This document shows positions 27,221 through 39,300 of a DNA stretch of 64,000 bases, piece by piece. Each line of letters begins with the position of its first letter. Position 1 is the first letter of the stretch. The position numbers and the translations under genes were made by a program. The DNA comes from Prorocentrum cordatum (lineage: Eukaryota > Sar > Dinophyceae > Prorocentrales > Prorocentraceae), in NCBI GenBank assembly GCA_963575745.1, contig CAUYUJ010019249.1, positions 112,654-176,653 of the forward strand, written 5' to 3'. The notes under the pieces are model-generated. The model ran no database searches and had not been told where the DNA came from. It saw only the letters and a list, made by a program, of their open reading frames with translations.

Positions 27221-27302
27221 GATTTGCCGCCGATTTTCGCTGCACGCCCAGGTGCTCGGGTGCCTGGGGGTGCCCGGGTGCCTGGGCGTGCCTGGGGGTG
27301 CC

Positions 27303-27418
27303 CTAATAGTCTTATAGCCCAATAGCCCTATAGCCCTACAACTCTATAGCCTTATAGCTCTATAGCCCTATAGCTCAATAGCCCCATAGCCCTAGAGCCC
27401 CCTAGCCATATAGCCCTG
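27303..27418. repeat. 8-bp tandem repeat TATAGCCC
   Basis: About 14 units of TATAGCCC with variants (aatagccc, tatagctc), preceded at 27250-27300 by a gtgcctgggg repeat. It is not the TTTAGGG telomere type. Confidence 0.85.
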
Positions 27419-28024
27419 ATTGGGGCTTTTCTCCGGCAAAACCTGACATCAAAAGACATGCTTTGGCCGACTTATCCAGCAGCAGATGCATATGGGCCGG
27501 TGTTTCCAATCTCCAGGTGGCCATATTATCTAGTCTGCGTTTTTTGAAGTTGTCATGGAAAGGTTAAGGCTACGATGGCGAACAGTGCCAGCCATATCGA
27601 ATGTTTGCACTTGTCAGGGCAGAAAAAAACTACTTTAAGCGCCTTCATACTTCAATGATCGATTGGCTTCACCTTTTCCGTCCTCCCAAGGGGGCAGGCG
27701 GGCACCCAATCTATTTTCAACGCCTTCCCACTTCATGTTTCTACCTACCGCTTCCGACCGATGGGTATATCATCCGTGCCACTTTCGGTTCCATCGTTCT
27801 CTTCTTCATTGCTTGTGAGTGGGCTGAGTCCAAATTTGTGCGAGGCCGCCTTGAGACAGCAGGGTCCCCACAGTGAAGGTGCCGACCCGTGGTCACAGGA
27901 ATGATATCGGGTGGGCGACACGAGTGAGCGGGTGCCAGTGGGATGCAGGTCAAAAGACGCGCCCGCCGTCACTTGGATGGTGATGTGGAGCGGGGCGTTT
28001 ATCAGAGTTGAGGTTGTCATCTTG
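27419..28024. other. unassigned sequence
   Basis: No gene is recognised. Two pieces (ctactttaagcgccttc at 27628, aatctattttcaacgccttc at 27708) repeat the sequence just upstream of the spliced-leader relic at 26048-26069. Confidence 0.4.
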
Positions 28025-28245
28025 CTGACCAGGGTGCCCGCGAGGGCGCGAAGATGCTCGGGAGCGGCAAAGAGGGGGGTGATGACTAGGAGGGGGTGGA
28101 TATCATGGCGCGGGCCATGATATTTCTTCAGATGTCATGGCGCCTCTTCTTATTCCATTACGTCCCTGGCTCCCCCCCTGGGCCGCGCACATGCCGCCGG
28201 CCATGATTTGCGCCCCCCCTCTTGGACGCCCCCCTCTTGGCCGAC
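28025..28245 (+). repeat. dispersed repeat F4, copy 2
   Basis: Aligns with 8275-8500 (aaagaggggggtgatgac, cgggccatgat, tgggccgcgca, ctcttggacgcc). Confidence 0.65.
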
Positions 28246-28725
28246 CCCGAGATGCACCCGTCGGACCCTCCCCCCGAAACCCGCGCGTGCCATCTTCAAG
28301 CTGCTCACGGCTGGGACCCTGCAGGCCGTCGGCTCCCGCCCTCCACGGCCAGCCTCGCCTCGCGAGCAAACGCGGATGGATCCCCGCGCTGACGGCGGAC
28401 GTCGATCCGCCTCCTGGAGTTCGATCCTTCCGAATTGCCCGTGCGCGAGGCGCGTTCCTCCCCAGTGGCGGGCACAGAGTGTGCCAGAGAGAATGCGCAG
28501 TTTTTGGCACGGCCTTGCCGCTGCGGGGGTCCTCCTAAGACCTGCCCACGACTCGATGGACTATGGGCGGGCTTGAACCGCCGTTCTGGGCTGCCGCTGC
28601 AGCCATCAGCACAAGTTCAGCAGAGGCCTAGGCGGATGCGACCGATCTTCATTTATGTCGGGCTGGGTCCTGAGTCCGCTATCGTCTCCAAAATGCTCGC
28701 TCTCGGCCGCATCTGGATAAAGGCA
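28246..28725. other. unassigned sequence
   Basis: GC-rich. No gene or repeat is recognised. Confidence 0.4.
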
Positions 28726-28729
28726 CTCC

Positions 28730-29142
28730 CCCCTCTCCTCCTCCCTCCCTGCCTCCCTGCCTCCCTCCCTCCCTCCCTCCCTCTCTCCCTTCCTCCTCCT
28801 CCTTCTCCTCCTCCTCCTCCTCCTCCTCCTCCTCCCTCTGCTCCTCCTCCTCCTCCTCCGCCTCCGCCTCCTCTTCTTCCTCCTCCTCCTCCTCCTCCTC
28901 CTCCTCATCATCGTCCTCATCCTCATCCTCATCCTCATCCCTCCCTCTCCTCCTCCTCCTCCGCCTCCTCCTCCTCCCTCTCCTCCTCCTCCTCCTCCTC
29001 GTCTCCCTCCTCCTCCTCATCCTCATCCTCATCCTCATCCTCCTCTTTTCCTCCTCCTCCTCCTCCTCCTCCTCGTCTCCCTCCTCGTCTTCCCTCCTCC
29101 TCCTCCTCCTCCTCCTCCTCCTCCTTCTCCTCCTCCGCCTAG
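28730..29142. repeat. TCC microsatellite
   Basis: About 410 bp of (CTCCTC)n with CTCATC variants. It immediately precedes the plus-strand LINE region. Confidence 0.95.
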
Positions 29143-29453
29143 GCGTGGGCTTGAGCCGACGGAGGCTTTTCCCGTCGGTGCGTTTTGCCTTTTCGGCCAC
29201 GCGCGCCCGCGCCCAGCTCCCTGCCCGCCGCCTGCGATAGGCGGGAGCGTCCTCTTCGCCAGCACCAGCTGGCACACTGTCCCAATTGGAGTCGATCTGG
29301 CAGGTCACTACAGAGGCACACAGCACGGCGCCCAGATCCAGTTTTCCAGCCTGGCATAGGCGTTTTCGACGCCAGCGAGGTTGGGCAAATAACGTTTTGA
29401 GGGTCTACGCGGCGCAGCGGCTGTTATCCCAGCATCACGGTTCTCATCTATGC

Positions 29454-30287
29454 ATGGGCAAAGCTCCCAAAGGACGTGAGAATGAATCGAAGGACCCACG
29501 GTGGAGCTGCAAGTCAACACGCGCGTGTGGTTTCACTCGTACTTTCGTATATAATCAGAGGTGCTACATGTGTGGACGAGACAAGAACGGGCAGCCTGAT
29601 CCTAATGGGCCCCCAGTACGAGATCGAACACGTGCGCGGGCACCCTCGACACCTCGGCGGCGCGCAGATCGTGATGCCAAGACCGAGTCCGATGAGGTCA
29701 CGCAGGCGCGCAAGGCACTGGTTTCCTTGCGTCGCTGCGGTTTGGGCGATGATAACGACCTCATCATTCATGCGCGAGCTGCTGTCGCCACAGCGGAGGC
29801 AGCAGAACGAGCTAGGCGAATGCCAGACGACATGTTGCGGGCTGCTTTGGACAGGCAGAGCACTAAGACCCGCGAGGTGGAGCAGCTCGCGGAGGCCGTC
29901 GCCAATCTCAAGTCGCAGTATGATACCAAGAATGACGAGCTCGCCGCTGCCCAGAGCGAGCTCACCGCTATCAAGATGGAGGTGGCCACGGCTCGGGCTG
30001 CGGCCATGGGTATGGCGAGGCCTACTGCGGATACATCTTCAGTTGGCGATGCTCCTGCCCGCCTGCATCAAGTGGTTCAGGGAGTTCCTGCAGCGATGCA
30101 GGCGGGCGGCAACCCACAGGCTGCGCCACACAGCTACAGAGCGCCTGGCAGGCAATGCAGGCGCAGCATGATCCACAAGCATCTCCATCTCAACAAGCTC
30201 AGCTACCTCTCGGTGGTCATGGCGGCGGTATGGAATGGGAAGATCCAGGCGCCGCAGCCCAAAGGGACACCTGCAACTAACAGTTAG
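29454..30287 (+). pseudogene. LINE ORF1: zinc finger and coiled-coil protein
   Basis: First ORF of the plus-strand LINE, probably the RNA-binding partner of the ORF2 enzyme. The start MGKAPKGRENE at 29454 is preferred over the upstream in-frame ATG at 29286, because the zinc motif follows directly. The motif is W-x-C-x5-CG...C-x2-CG (PRWSCKSTRACGF, then CYMCGRD), like a RanBP2-type zinc ribbon. After a basic linker (TPRRRADRDAK), a long helical segment at about residues 100-190 has heptads (EVEQLAEAVANLKSQYDTKN), predicting a coiled coil and oligomerisation. The 277-codon frame is intact, but the element as a whole is dead. It overlaps the start of the ORF2 region at 30235. Confidence 0.55.
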
Positions 30288-33200
30288 TGCAGGTCGCGTA
30301 CTCATCATGCCTCGTGTGGTCCATGGCCAGGTTCAGTCGCTTGACAACCTCAGCCTAGCGGACCTCATGGCTACTATCAAGCCGCGCAATTCGAGTGCGG
30401 CTGCCACATGTTCGAGCATTTCCTCTTCTGCTGGCCACCAAAGCGATGTGAGGCTTTTGGATCGGTCGTCACTTTCCCCAGTGCAGGCTCGTGCACCTAA
30501 TACTTCGGCTTCGTTGTCTTCTGCTACGACGGCCAATACCTTATTAAATCCTGTGCTCGCTGAGTGGCAGGTTCAGATGTCGCCAACGTTGTCGGGCGCT
30601 GAGGCTCGAATAAGTCCTGTGCGCTCCTCGCAGCGGCAGGTTCGGTCGCCACAGGTTTTGCCGGGCGCGGCTCATGGCGCATCACAGTCACTGCAGTCTC
30701 GGATATTGAGTGGCCGGAGATCGTTCACACCTTGCCCGTTTGATGTTTTCCCCACGCCTCCGCCGACAGCGCCGCATGCGGGACACGTGCGGCGACGTGG
30801 ACTCAAAAGAGGCAAACGACAGGACATGCGCACGGTGTCTTTCAATGGATCTGGATGGGCTCAGCTTCGTGATTTCCTCGAGCGCATCAGGCACGCGAGT
30901 GTCGTCGCAGGACAGGAACTTCACCTGTCAGGCAATGCTCGCCTACAGGCCGAGGAGTGGTGCTACAAGCGGGGCTGGAAGGCCTTCATCACCGATTCCA
31001 TTGCCACAGAGGCGGGCAAGCAGTCAGCAGGGGTCGGACTCTTCGTGCGCCACAACATTGGAGTTGTCAATCTCAGCGCCTTCGCCCCCACGCATGAGAT
31101 CATACCTGCGCACTGCGTCGCCGTGCGTGCTCATTCAGGCAGGCGCCAGAGGAGGGCCCATTGCCGCCTCGATTAATCTCGAGCAGGGCCTCAAGCTTGG
31201 TGGTGTCAACACTCAGCGGCTAGCCAGGGTCGGTTCCTGCCTTCGCTTCTATTCGCTGCCTTTCATCGTTGCAGGAGATTGGAATGTTGGATCTGAAGTA
31301 CTTGCAGCTTCTGGCCTCGCTAAGCGACTTGACGCACGTATCGTCGCGACCTCTGAGGGCGCATGCAGGGGCCCGTCTACAGGCAAATGCTCGACGATTG
31401 ATTTCTGGCTAGGTAGTGGCCCGCTCACAGGCGTGATGACAGACCCTGACATCGTCGGGGGTTTTCCGCCCAGGCCACATTATCCGATCCAAGTTTCGAT
31501 TGGGCCGAAAGCTCGCGCGCAGCAAGTCTGTCGGCAGGTAGGGCCCTGCACCCTGCCACAGAAGCCCAGCGATGAGCCGGGCGATCAGCTCGACGACGAT
31601 GACGACGAGCCTGCCTATGCGTCACGGGGGGGCTCGTCCGTCAAATGGCCCTCTGTCATGGAGAATGATTCGGCTCTGGGCTTCGGCGCAGGACCCGACC
31701 ACTTATAGCGGGTTGACTCTATTGTTGCGGAACTTTATCGCGGCGCCGAAGACGAGCTCACGCCTATGTTTGAATTGAGCTCTCCCGAACTGTATCATGG
31801 TAGGGATGCTGGGCCTACATATACATACAGCGCGGCAGGTGGAGCGCTCGCACGCATGCAACCCGCTGGCACGCAAATGTCACGGGCGCTACGAGCGCTC
31901 CAGCTTCGAGTACATGATCTTAGACCGAACAGCACGCACTCATAGCTCGGGCATGGCGTCATATTATCAATTTTATGGGCAGCAGGGGGAGAGACGGACG
32001 GTTACGACGTTTTGTGCCAGCTGCGGTTGTACACATCATAACATACATGCTGACGAATATTGTGGGGCAGCCTCCGCAGCACGTGTGCTTTATGTTACAG
32101 TTCCTCGGCGATTACCTTGGTCGCCTTGCTGAGTTCGAAGAGCGCCGGCTCGGATCGGCGCGCGCCAAGTCTTTCAGTTCTTGGTTAAAGCAGTCACATC
32201 GGAGCAAACCAGGAGTGGCCCATCGTTGGACCAAGCCCAGGGGTTGGCAGCTCTCCCAGGTTGACACTGCCCTGGGACCATCCTCCTTTCCTGGGGGCAT
32301 CGCCAACTCTCAGAGAACGTCCTGGGGCAAGATCTGGAACGGCACCGACACTTCGGAAGGGGGACCTGACCAGGAGCCTTTTCCAGGACTGTGAGGGGGG
32401 CGACATCTTCGGGGACATGAATCGGGGCTGGACAGAACCCCCAATAGTGACACGTCGATTAGTGAATTGTCCGTTTTCGGTTCTCGAGAGGGCGCCGTGG
32501 CCGTCAGTTTCCAGGCTTTCGCCCGCCAGATTTGGGCCCGAGGTCGTTTTCACTAAACCACGTTTTGCAAAAGGGGGTTCTGTCTATCCCCGAATGAAGG
32601 GGCTCTTGGCTTCTGGACCGCGTTTTCCGCCGCTGAGGATCTCAGAGCTTCGAAGTGCTGCAAAGAAGTTCCCGTTCGGCACCGCCGTTGGCGCTGATAG
32701 GTTCCGTCCGCGACATTGGTCCCTCGCGACCAACGGCTGCTTGTCCCTCATGGGCTACCTCTTGTATCTGTGCGAGTCTTGGGGAGTATGGCCTACCATT
32801 ACCAGTCACGTTCACATTATTTTACTAGCCAAACCTACTGGAGGATACCGACCTATTGCATTACTAACCTCTCTCTACATAGTATAGGGCAAAGCACGGT
32901 TGGCACTGGGTGAGGCGGTGGGCGGGGCAATTGGGTAGATCATATCTAGCCTTGGGCACGCAGCAGAGCACCACGGATGTTGCAGCACGCTTGCTTGTTC
33001 AGTCCGAGGCGACGTCTTTTGAGGAGGCGGGCAAAGATGTTTCAATGCACGCCATCGTCGACATCGAGAAATGCTTTGACCGTGTGCCGCGGAGAGAGCT
33101 GGCTAAGGCCTGCAGAGATCACGGTTTCCCCGCGCGCCTGTTTATCCTGGCTTTGCGTATGTATAGCGCCCCGCGGCGCCTTGCTTGGGACGGATGCTAT

Positions 33201-35451
33201 GCTGTGCCAATATGGGCCTCTCAGGAGTTTTTGCCAGGGTGCCCATTCGCCATGTTCTGCCTCCAGTGTGTAATGCTCACCCCGTTTGACGAGTTGTTTA
33301 ACAGTACGGAATGCATTCGCCGATCGTTCGACATCTACGCCAATGGCATTACTATTGCTATTACTGGCCCTGCATCACATATCGTGTCAGCTGCCTGCGT
33401 CCTGCTTAGGATGTTGGTTCGTGTTCTGGTCCAGTTGGGGCTTCCACCAGCTAGACACAAAATTACCATCACTAGCAGTCATCCCAGTCTTGGGCGTAAG
33501 GTAGCTAAGCGACTCCAGGCTTTCGGGTATCAGTACGCGTCGGCACTCGAGGTCCTGGGTATTGAGGTGTGTTCTGGGAGGCCTTTGAAGTATACCCGTA
33601 TGCGGAAGCGCGTTCAGAAGACAGACAAGCGTCTCCCTCGGCTGCAACGTGTGCGCACAGCTGGACACCGTTACTCCAAGTTTGCGAAGCAGGCATTGCC
33701 ATCTGCTATGCAGTACGGAGTTGGAGTGCACGGCGCCCCCCCGCCTTTAGTCGAGAAGATGAGAAGTACCATGCGTAACGCATGGTATGCACCAGGTGCG
33801 ACCACATCTGCCTGGCTACTGTCATGTCTACAATGTTCTATGTACGAGGACCCCAGATAGCGCGTTGGACACAGCCTGTATTCCCATGGGCCCTACTATG
33901 CAGAGGCGCTCGCATGTCGCATGGAACCCTTCAGCAAGCATGGCATCGGCAAGGTTTCCGTATTATTGGAGCCGAGAAGCCATGGCAGAGAGCATGCGGC
34001 ACCACAGGTGCCATGTTGTTATTTTTGAGGTCGCTTGCATGGCGATCCACAGCAGCATTCGTTTTTTTATCACAGACAGGGGTGAGCGCCTTGATCTCCG
34101 AGTTGATGCTCCACTGTCTGTTCGCGACCTTGCTCGCGCCGCAGGTGTCAGAAATATGTGGACTATGTGGGCTGCCAGGCCCAATCCAGCAGGTGAAGGT
34201 ATGAACCCCAAGGAGCCCTTAGGTTACTGGCTGGAACCCGTCATAGGACTCTTACGCGGGCACCTCCCTGACCCTCAAGTACTCGTTTTGGACGATGAAG
34301 AGGATTCTCGGTCTAAGCCCAAGTCTTGGAAACCTACTATCCAGGAGGCTGGCCTGTTGAGGGCCATTGTCGGAGGAGGGCTGTGGTCACCGCAGCTTTT
34401 GTACACGCATGGATACGCGCGCGCTTCATGTTGCCCTGGATGCGCATGCGAGGTCTGTACCAGCTATCACATATCTTGGGAGTGTCCTTCCAGGCAGCAG
34501 GAGCAGAACCAGGCCTTGGCAGCTATTGGCGTGCGAGGGTTGCCCTCGCGCACAGCAGGCTCATGGTTTGGGAATCGTGGGCTTGCTCAACGATCGTGGT
34601 TTCCGCCGCTGCCGCCTCGCGAAGACAGCAACCGCTGGCATGTATTGTACGGCCCCCTGGACTTAGTCACAGGGGACGTCTTCACGGACGGCGAGTGCAG
34701 AAAAATGTGGCATTGGCCAGAAGCTTCGAGAGCGGGATGGGGTTTCATCAAATATCAAGGCAGGTCGATCCAGTTGGTTGTACGGGGCCTTACCTGGGCC
34801 CGTTCAGAGTTCCCCACGCGCTGAGCTCATTGCATTCCTCCAGGTTTTAGAGGTTGCTATGTTGCCGATTCGGTTGTTTTTTTTATTGACTTTCTGGGCC
34901 TTGTTGAGGGCCTAGATCCCGGCCCGATGTTTACGCGCGGCCCCCGTCGGCCGAACGCGGGCCTCTGGGAAGCCATTTGGCGCAACATAGATGATCACGG
35001 AGGCCCCAGGGAGGCCTTGCAGGTTTCCCACGTTCGTGGTCATCAGAAAGGGGGCTCCCTGGAGGCACGGTCCAACAGATGGGCCGATTTTGCAGCCTGC
35101 GCAGGTCGTGACGTGCATAGCGTGCCTAAGGAGACAGTCACGGCCATGCGCATTGCGCATGAGTCCGTCCGCGGCGTACTCCATTGGCTTGTGCGTGCGC
35201 ATAATCATCATATGTCGCATGGCCGCACGCCCACCTTGAAACGACGCAAGCTGTATACATCGAAAGTTGTTGCCCGTCCTGAGCCGTTCCTCGATCTGTC
35301 TTTGAAGCGCGTGTTTTCCAAGCAAGGTGAAGGGTTCTGGCGGTGCAGTTTTTGTATGCGAGGTGTTGAGCGACAAGCAAAGGCAGCGTTTCTCCGAGTC
35401 GGCTTGCCCCGCTCGGTGGCTTGTGGTCACTCGTGCCGATTGCCGTGCTGA
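30235..35451 (+). pseudogene. LINE ORF2: APE endonuclease, reverse transcriptase, RNase H (decayed)
   Basis: The frames used are 30235-31176, 30710-31708, 31975-32394, 32261-32887, 32910-33860, 33787-34824 and 34927-35451. The endonuclease begins TVSFNGSGWAQLRDF, then VVAGQELHL. After a frame change near 31130 it continues VAGDWNVGS (31274) and PRPHYPIQV. RT fingers are ADRFRPRHWSL and LLAKPTGGYRPIALL (to 32887). The palm has DIEKCFDRVPR and FLPGCPFAM, but the motif C position reads YANG (33336-33347) in place of a Y-x-DD box. A CCPGCACEVC...H...C zinc cluster follows near 34430. RNase H starts GDVFTDGECRKM (34672) and ends SHVRGHQKGG, NRWADFAACAG. Repeat F5 (32446-32582) sits between endonuclease and RT. 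Stops, shifts and the lost DD make it inactive. Confidence 0.7.
32446..32582 (+). repeat. dispersed repeat F5, copy 2, inserted in the LINE
   Basis: Matches 21369-21507 (tgacacgtcgatta, ccgttttcggtt, aggtcgttttcact). The LINE frame is recognisable up to about 32240 and again from about 32600. Confidence 0.75.
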
Positions 35452-36236
35452 GGTCTCTCCTGGTGGCGGGGTTTCCTTGGCGCCTAGTGGCGCTGACACC
35501 CAGGGGGGCCTCGTGCAGTGGGGGCCAGCACGGACTGGACTCAGGCCTCGTGGGCGTTCAGAGCAGGCCTGACTCCCTAGATGTGCCCGCCCTCTCGGAT
35601 CCCGAGGCTACCCAGGGTTCGGGCCCGTCGGGGGCGGGGGCGGAGAGGCCTAAGCGTGCGATGGAGTGGGGTCCCACCGTGGACCGTCGGGTCCGATGCC
35701 GCTTGTCCGCCCCAGCTCGCGCCCGCTCACCCTCACCAGCCGCGCGCGACGTGCGCGCGCGGATTGTGTTCAGCCCAGTCGTCCAGACTCGGTCCCGAGA
35801 TGCCGCTTCACTGGCGACTGCGGTCCAGGCTCTCTCCTCCTCCTCCCTTGGTCCTCCTCCTCCCAAGCGAAGGAACCTTGGGCCGCGGCCAGGCCGAGCT
35901 AAGAGTTCTGTGGCAACAGTGCCAGAAGCGCCAATGCCGTCGTGCGGCATGGTGCAGCCGTGTCACGCTCGAGGGCACTATCCCATGGTCTCGCCAGGAC
36001 ATGTCGTGCTCTGTGTTAGATGTGGATATTATACCACAGGCCAGGCAGGTCAGCTCCTCCTAGACTGCTCACCAGTCGTGCCCTTGGGTGAGCACGCCAG
36101 GAGGAATCGCAAGTTGTTTATGGAGAGGAAGCACCCCTCTGACGAGGGGAGACCTGGATCCAGGAGCCTTCCCCAGCCCAGGCCCTTGCAGGTCTCCGAC
36201 CCTGAGGTTTCTTGGCTCAGGCTCTTGAGGGCCTAA
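35452..36236 (+). pseudogene. LINE ORF2 C-terminal tail with zinc motif
   Basis: The plus frame ending at 36236 carries a Ser/Arg/Pro-rich stretch (ARARSPSPAARD) and then a small cysteine module, HVVLCVRCGYYTTGQ, LLLDC, and a basic HARRNRKLFMERKHP. I recall such terminal C-x2-CG...C modules from dinoflagellate LINE ORF2 proteins, so this is taken as the end of the same element. The join to the RNase H frame needs a shift near 35450. After the stop at 36234-36236 about 240 bp of unassigned sequence leads into a TCC microsatellite. No poly(A) tail or target duplication was found. Confidence 0.45.
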
Positions 36237-36472
36237 CGTCCTTTCTCGGGGGCCCGCCCCTTAAAACTCCTGGTTCGGGCTCCCTGGCTCCTGTGGCGTT
36301 TGGTCCTGGTGCCGCTTAAATTCGTTATGTTTTTGCCGCTGCTGCTGCCCTCCCCGTGATCCACTCGGTGTGGGAGGCCCGCGTTTTTGCAGCTGGAGGG
36401 GTAGGGTGACCCCTACCCCTCGTCCTCTTGCGTCGGCCTGTGCACCCGCGCGGCCGCCTCCACAGCGTCGTA

Positions 36473-36780
36473 TCCTCCTCCTCCTCCTCCTCCTCCTCCT
36501 CCTCCCTCTCCTCCTCCTCCTCCTCTTCCTCCTCCTCCTCCTCCTTCTCCTCCTCCTCCTTCTCCTCCTTCTCCTCCTCTCTTCCTCTCCTCCTCCTCCT
36601 TCCCTCCTCCTCGCCTCCCCCTACCACCTCCTCCTCAACCTCTTCCTCCTCCTCCTCCTCCTCCTCCTCTTCCTCCTCCTCCTCCTCCCTCTCCTCCTCC
36701 TCCTCCTCCTCCTTCTCCTCCTCCTCATCCTCCTCCTTCTCCTCCTCCTCCTCCTCCTTCGCCTCCGCCTCCTTCTAGTC
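36473..36780. repeat. TCC microsatellite
   Basis: About 300 bp of (CCT)n with CTT variants, following the LINE. Confidence 0.95.
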
Positions 36781-37439
36781 TCCCTCCGTCTCCTTGCCGT
36801 CTCCTCCTCATGAGGAGACGACGTACCGATACGTAGGGGCTGGAGCCGGCACATTCGACATGATCCGCATTCCAGGCCGCTGGGGTTTTGAAGGGGATCG
36901 GCAGGAGCAGGAGCAGGGGCAGGAGTCGCAGGCCCAGAGGTTGACACTAACACCAAGATCGGCGGTATGCCTCCACCGAGGGAAGAAGATCCCAATTTCG
37001 GCGATGGTGGTAATATTCTGGCTTCCAAGGTGACCGAAATATTGCCACCAACACCGAAATCTAGGATCAACTTCCCCCTGTGGAGGCGACTCCCTGTGTT
37101 GGTGCTGGTGCCCATTTCCAGGCTTCCAAAGTTCGGCACGAACGAGATTAGTACGGAAAGAGCGGGCACGAAGACCGACAGCAGATTCATTGACTTACGC
37201 CGCACCGCCGACCCCGTGGGCCGGCAGCAAGAGTGAAAGACAGAATTCGCGGAACGCGCGCGATCGCTGGGCAATCATGGGGTTTCGGCTTGTCGTACGT
37301 AGCGTGTGGGGTTCAAGGGGGGGTCTTGTAGGGGATTGGTTTGAAGTTTTTCGTGGTCTTATGCGAGTTTCTTGGGGCCTCCACGGGGCCTGTCCCAGGC
37401 CTCCTTTTCCACCTCCTGGATAGGCTCGGGGATCGTTGA
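36781..37439. other. unassigned sequence with two similar halves
   Basis: No gene is recognised. 36985-37130 contains an imperfect inverted arrangement (gtggtaatattctggcttcc against ccaaggtgaccgaaatattgccacc). Confidence 0.4.
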
Positions 37440-37530
37440 GACCCAGCTGGGGTTGCGTCCGGCCAGAAGTTCGAGAGTGGATCCAGCTGTGTCGACGAGG
37501 AGCTTCCTGAAGGCCCAGAGGGGGCGGAGA
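37440..37530 (-). repeat. dispersed repeat F2, copy 3
   Basis: Diverged inverted copy of 4445-4525 (tgcgtccggccagaagttcg, tgtcgacgaggagctt). Confidence 0.5.
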
Positions 37531-37752
37531 ACGCCCAAGAACTAGGAGCATCATGCCTCGAGCCTCGATCCACCCCGCGTTCCTTCCTCAGCGAAGGGGT
37601 GGCACTGGTCAGGGAGGTCAATCCTCATCCTGGACTTTCGGCGGTGGTCACCGGCACCAAAAACGGTTTCTGGAGGCTGAATTCGAGGAGATGCCTCGGG
37701 TGGTCGAAAGACCACGAAAATCTGTGAGACATCAGCGGCGACGGCGAAATCT

Positions 37753-37895
37753 TATTATTGTTGCTGTTGTTATTATTATTATTATTATTCTTATTATCAG
37801 TATTATCTTTATTTTTATTATTATTATTATTCTTCTTCTTCTTATTATTATTATTATTATTATCATTATTATTATTATTGAAAATAGTATTCATA
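37753..37895. repeat. ATT microsatellite
   Basis: (ATT)n with CTT interruptions, an AT-rich island in GC-rich surroundings. Confidence 0.95.
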
Positions 37896-38140
37896 TTAAA
37901 AAGATTATGATTACTTTCCCTACCTAGGCTCCGCCTACAAGGGCTATTACCCTGTAGCTGAAAGTGGTCGGGCAGTGGAACCCGCCCCGGGCGGTTCCCC
38001 CGGTCCCCTGGGATCCAAGCAAAAGCAACAGCAAAGGTAAAAGCAGATGCGCGGTTCCCCCAGTTGCGCTCCCTGGATGCCAAGCAAGAGCAAAAGCAAA
38101 GGCAAACATGAAGGCAAAAACGAAGGCAAAACAAAAACAG

Positions 38141-38280
38141 AGCATAGCATAGCATAGCATAGCATAGCGCAGCATAGCGCAGCATAGCATAGCGCAGCAT
38201 AGCATAGCCTAGCCCAGCATAGCATTGCGCAGCATATCGTAGCAGAGCATAGCATAACATAACATAACAAAGCATTGCAC
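38141..38280. repeat. AGCAT pentanucleotide repeat
   Basis: About 28 units of AGCAT with AGCGC and AACAT variants, followed by (TA)n at 38291-38309. The Cys/Met/Leu-rich minus ORFs are translations of the repeat. Confidence 0.95.
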
Positions 38281-38647
38281 TCTTGCTGCGGATATATATA
38301 TATATATATACACATACATGCATACATACACTTATATGTGTGCGCACGTATGTTCCATGCATGTTGTCCGTTTGTGGGCCATCTTGGGCCCATAGTGGGG
38401 CAGCTTGAGCCTTTAGGATCCACGAAGGTTTCGCCCGTGTGTAATACTGCATGTTTGTGTGTGCATGTGTGTGCATGCATTCAGCCTCAATTCCGTGACT
38501 CGCAGAGCCGTGATTAATGTTGTTTTCTCAGAGGTTCCAACTCCTAGGTAGGGTCGCACTGGGATAATTATTATTGTTTTCTTCCTCCTTGTCCTTCTGC
38601 TCTTCTTCTTTTCGATCGAGGTATATGCCCGCGGCAGTACACACAGA

Positions 38648-38648
38648 C

Positions 38649-38685
<37 letters not shown>

Positions 38686-38697
38686 ATATATATTTAT
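38648..38697. repeat. TA dinucleotide repeat
   Basis: (AT)n of about 50 bp. Confidence 0.95.
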
Positions 38698-38799
38698 ATT
38701 GGCCCATGCCGCCACCGCGCCTTGGTTGTCGGCCTGCGATCCTTGGTGCCTGGGTTGCGGGTTGGAAATTACATGCCTCAAGTGGTACATGGTTTTTTT

Positions 38800-39300
38800 G
38801 AGCTTCTTGGGGGCCTCTTGGGGGGCCTCTTGGCGCCTCTTGGGCCCCCCTCTGGGGCCGTTTTGGGGCGGAAGGCTCCTGTTGTTGGTTCAGGCTCCCC
38901 CTCTTGGGCCCCTCTCGGGGCCGTCTTGGGGCACTCTTGGGCCGTCTTGGGAGCCTCGTGGGCCGTCTTGGCGCCCTCTTGGGCCGTTTCGAGCGCCTCT
39001 TGGGAGCCTTCTGGGGCGTTTTGGGGCGGTCTTGGGGGACTGGGGCCGTCTTCAACGCTGTGAAGGCCGAAAAGTCGCGCATTATATACAGGTACGTTTT
39101 CCCATAGGAATTCGACGATTCTGGCCTCTGGGGCCCCTGTGGGGAATGCTCTTGGAGACTTCCTGGGCCGTCTGGGAGGCTTCTGGGGCCGTCTTGGGGC
39201 CATCCTGGGCGTCTGAGGCCGACCTTTGGGCGTCTCGGGGGCCTCTTGGGCCGTCGTGGGGGGCTGCTTCGAGCGCTCTGGAGCCTCGTGGGGCCTGATG
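38800..39300. repeat. GGCCTCTTGGG-type tandem repeat, array 1
   Basis: Irregular repeats of words such as gggcctcttggg and gggccgtcttgg at roughly 10-22 bp spacing. The Trp/Leu/Gly-rich plus ORF and Pro/Arg-rich minus ORF are repeat translations. A second array of the same kind lies at 57025-57195. Confidence 0.8.

Noticed and set aside
27303-27418. Interstitial telomere
   Set aside because: The unit TATAGCCC is not the TTTAGGG type expected, and the period is 8.
38141-38280. Cys/Met/Leu-rich minus-strand ORFs that look membrane-like
   Set aside because: They are direct translations of the AGCAT repeat.
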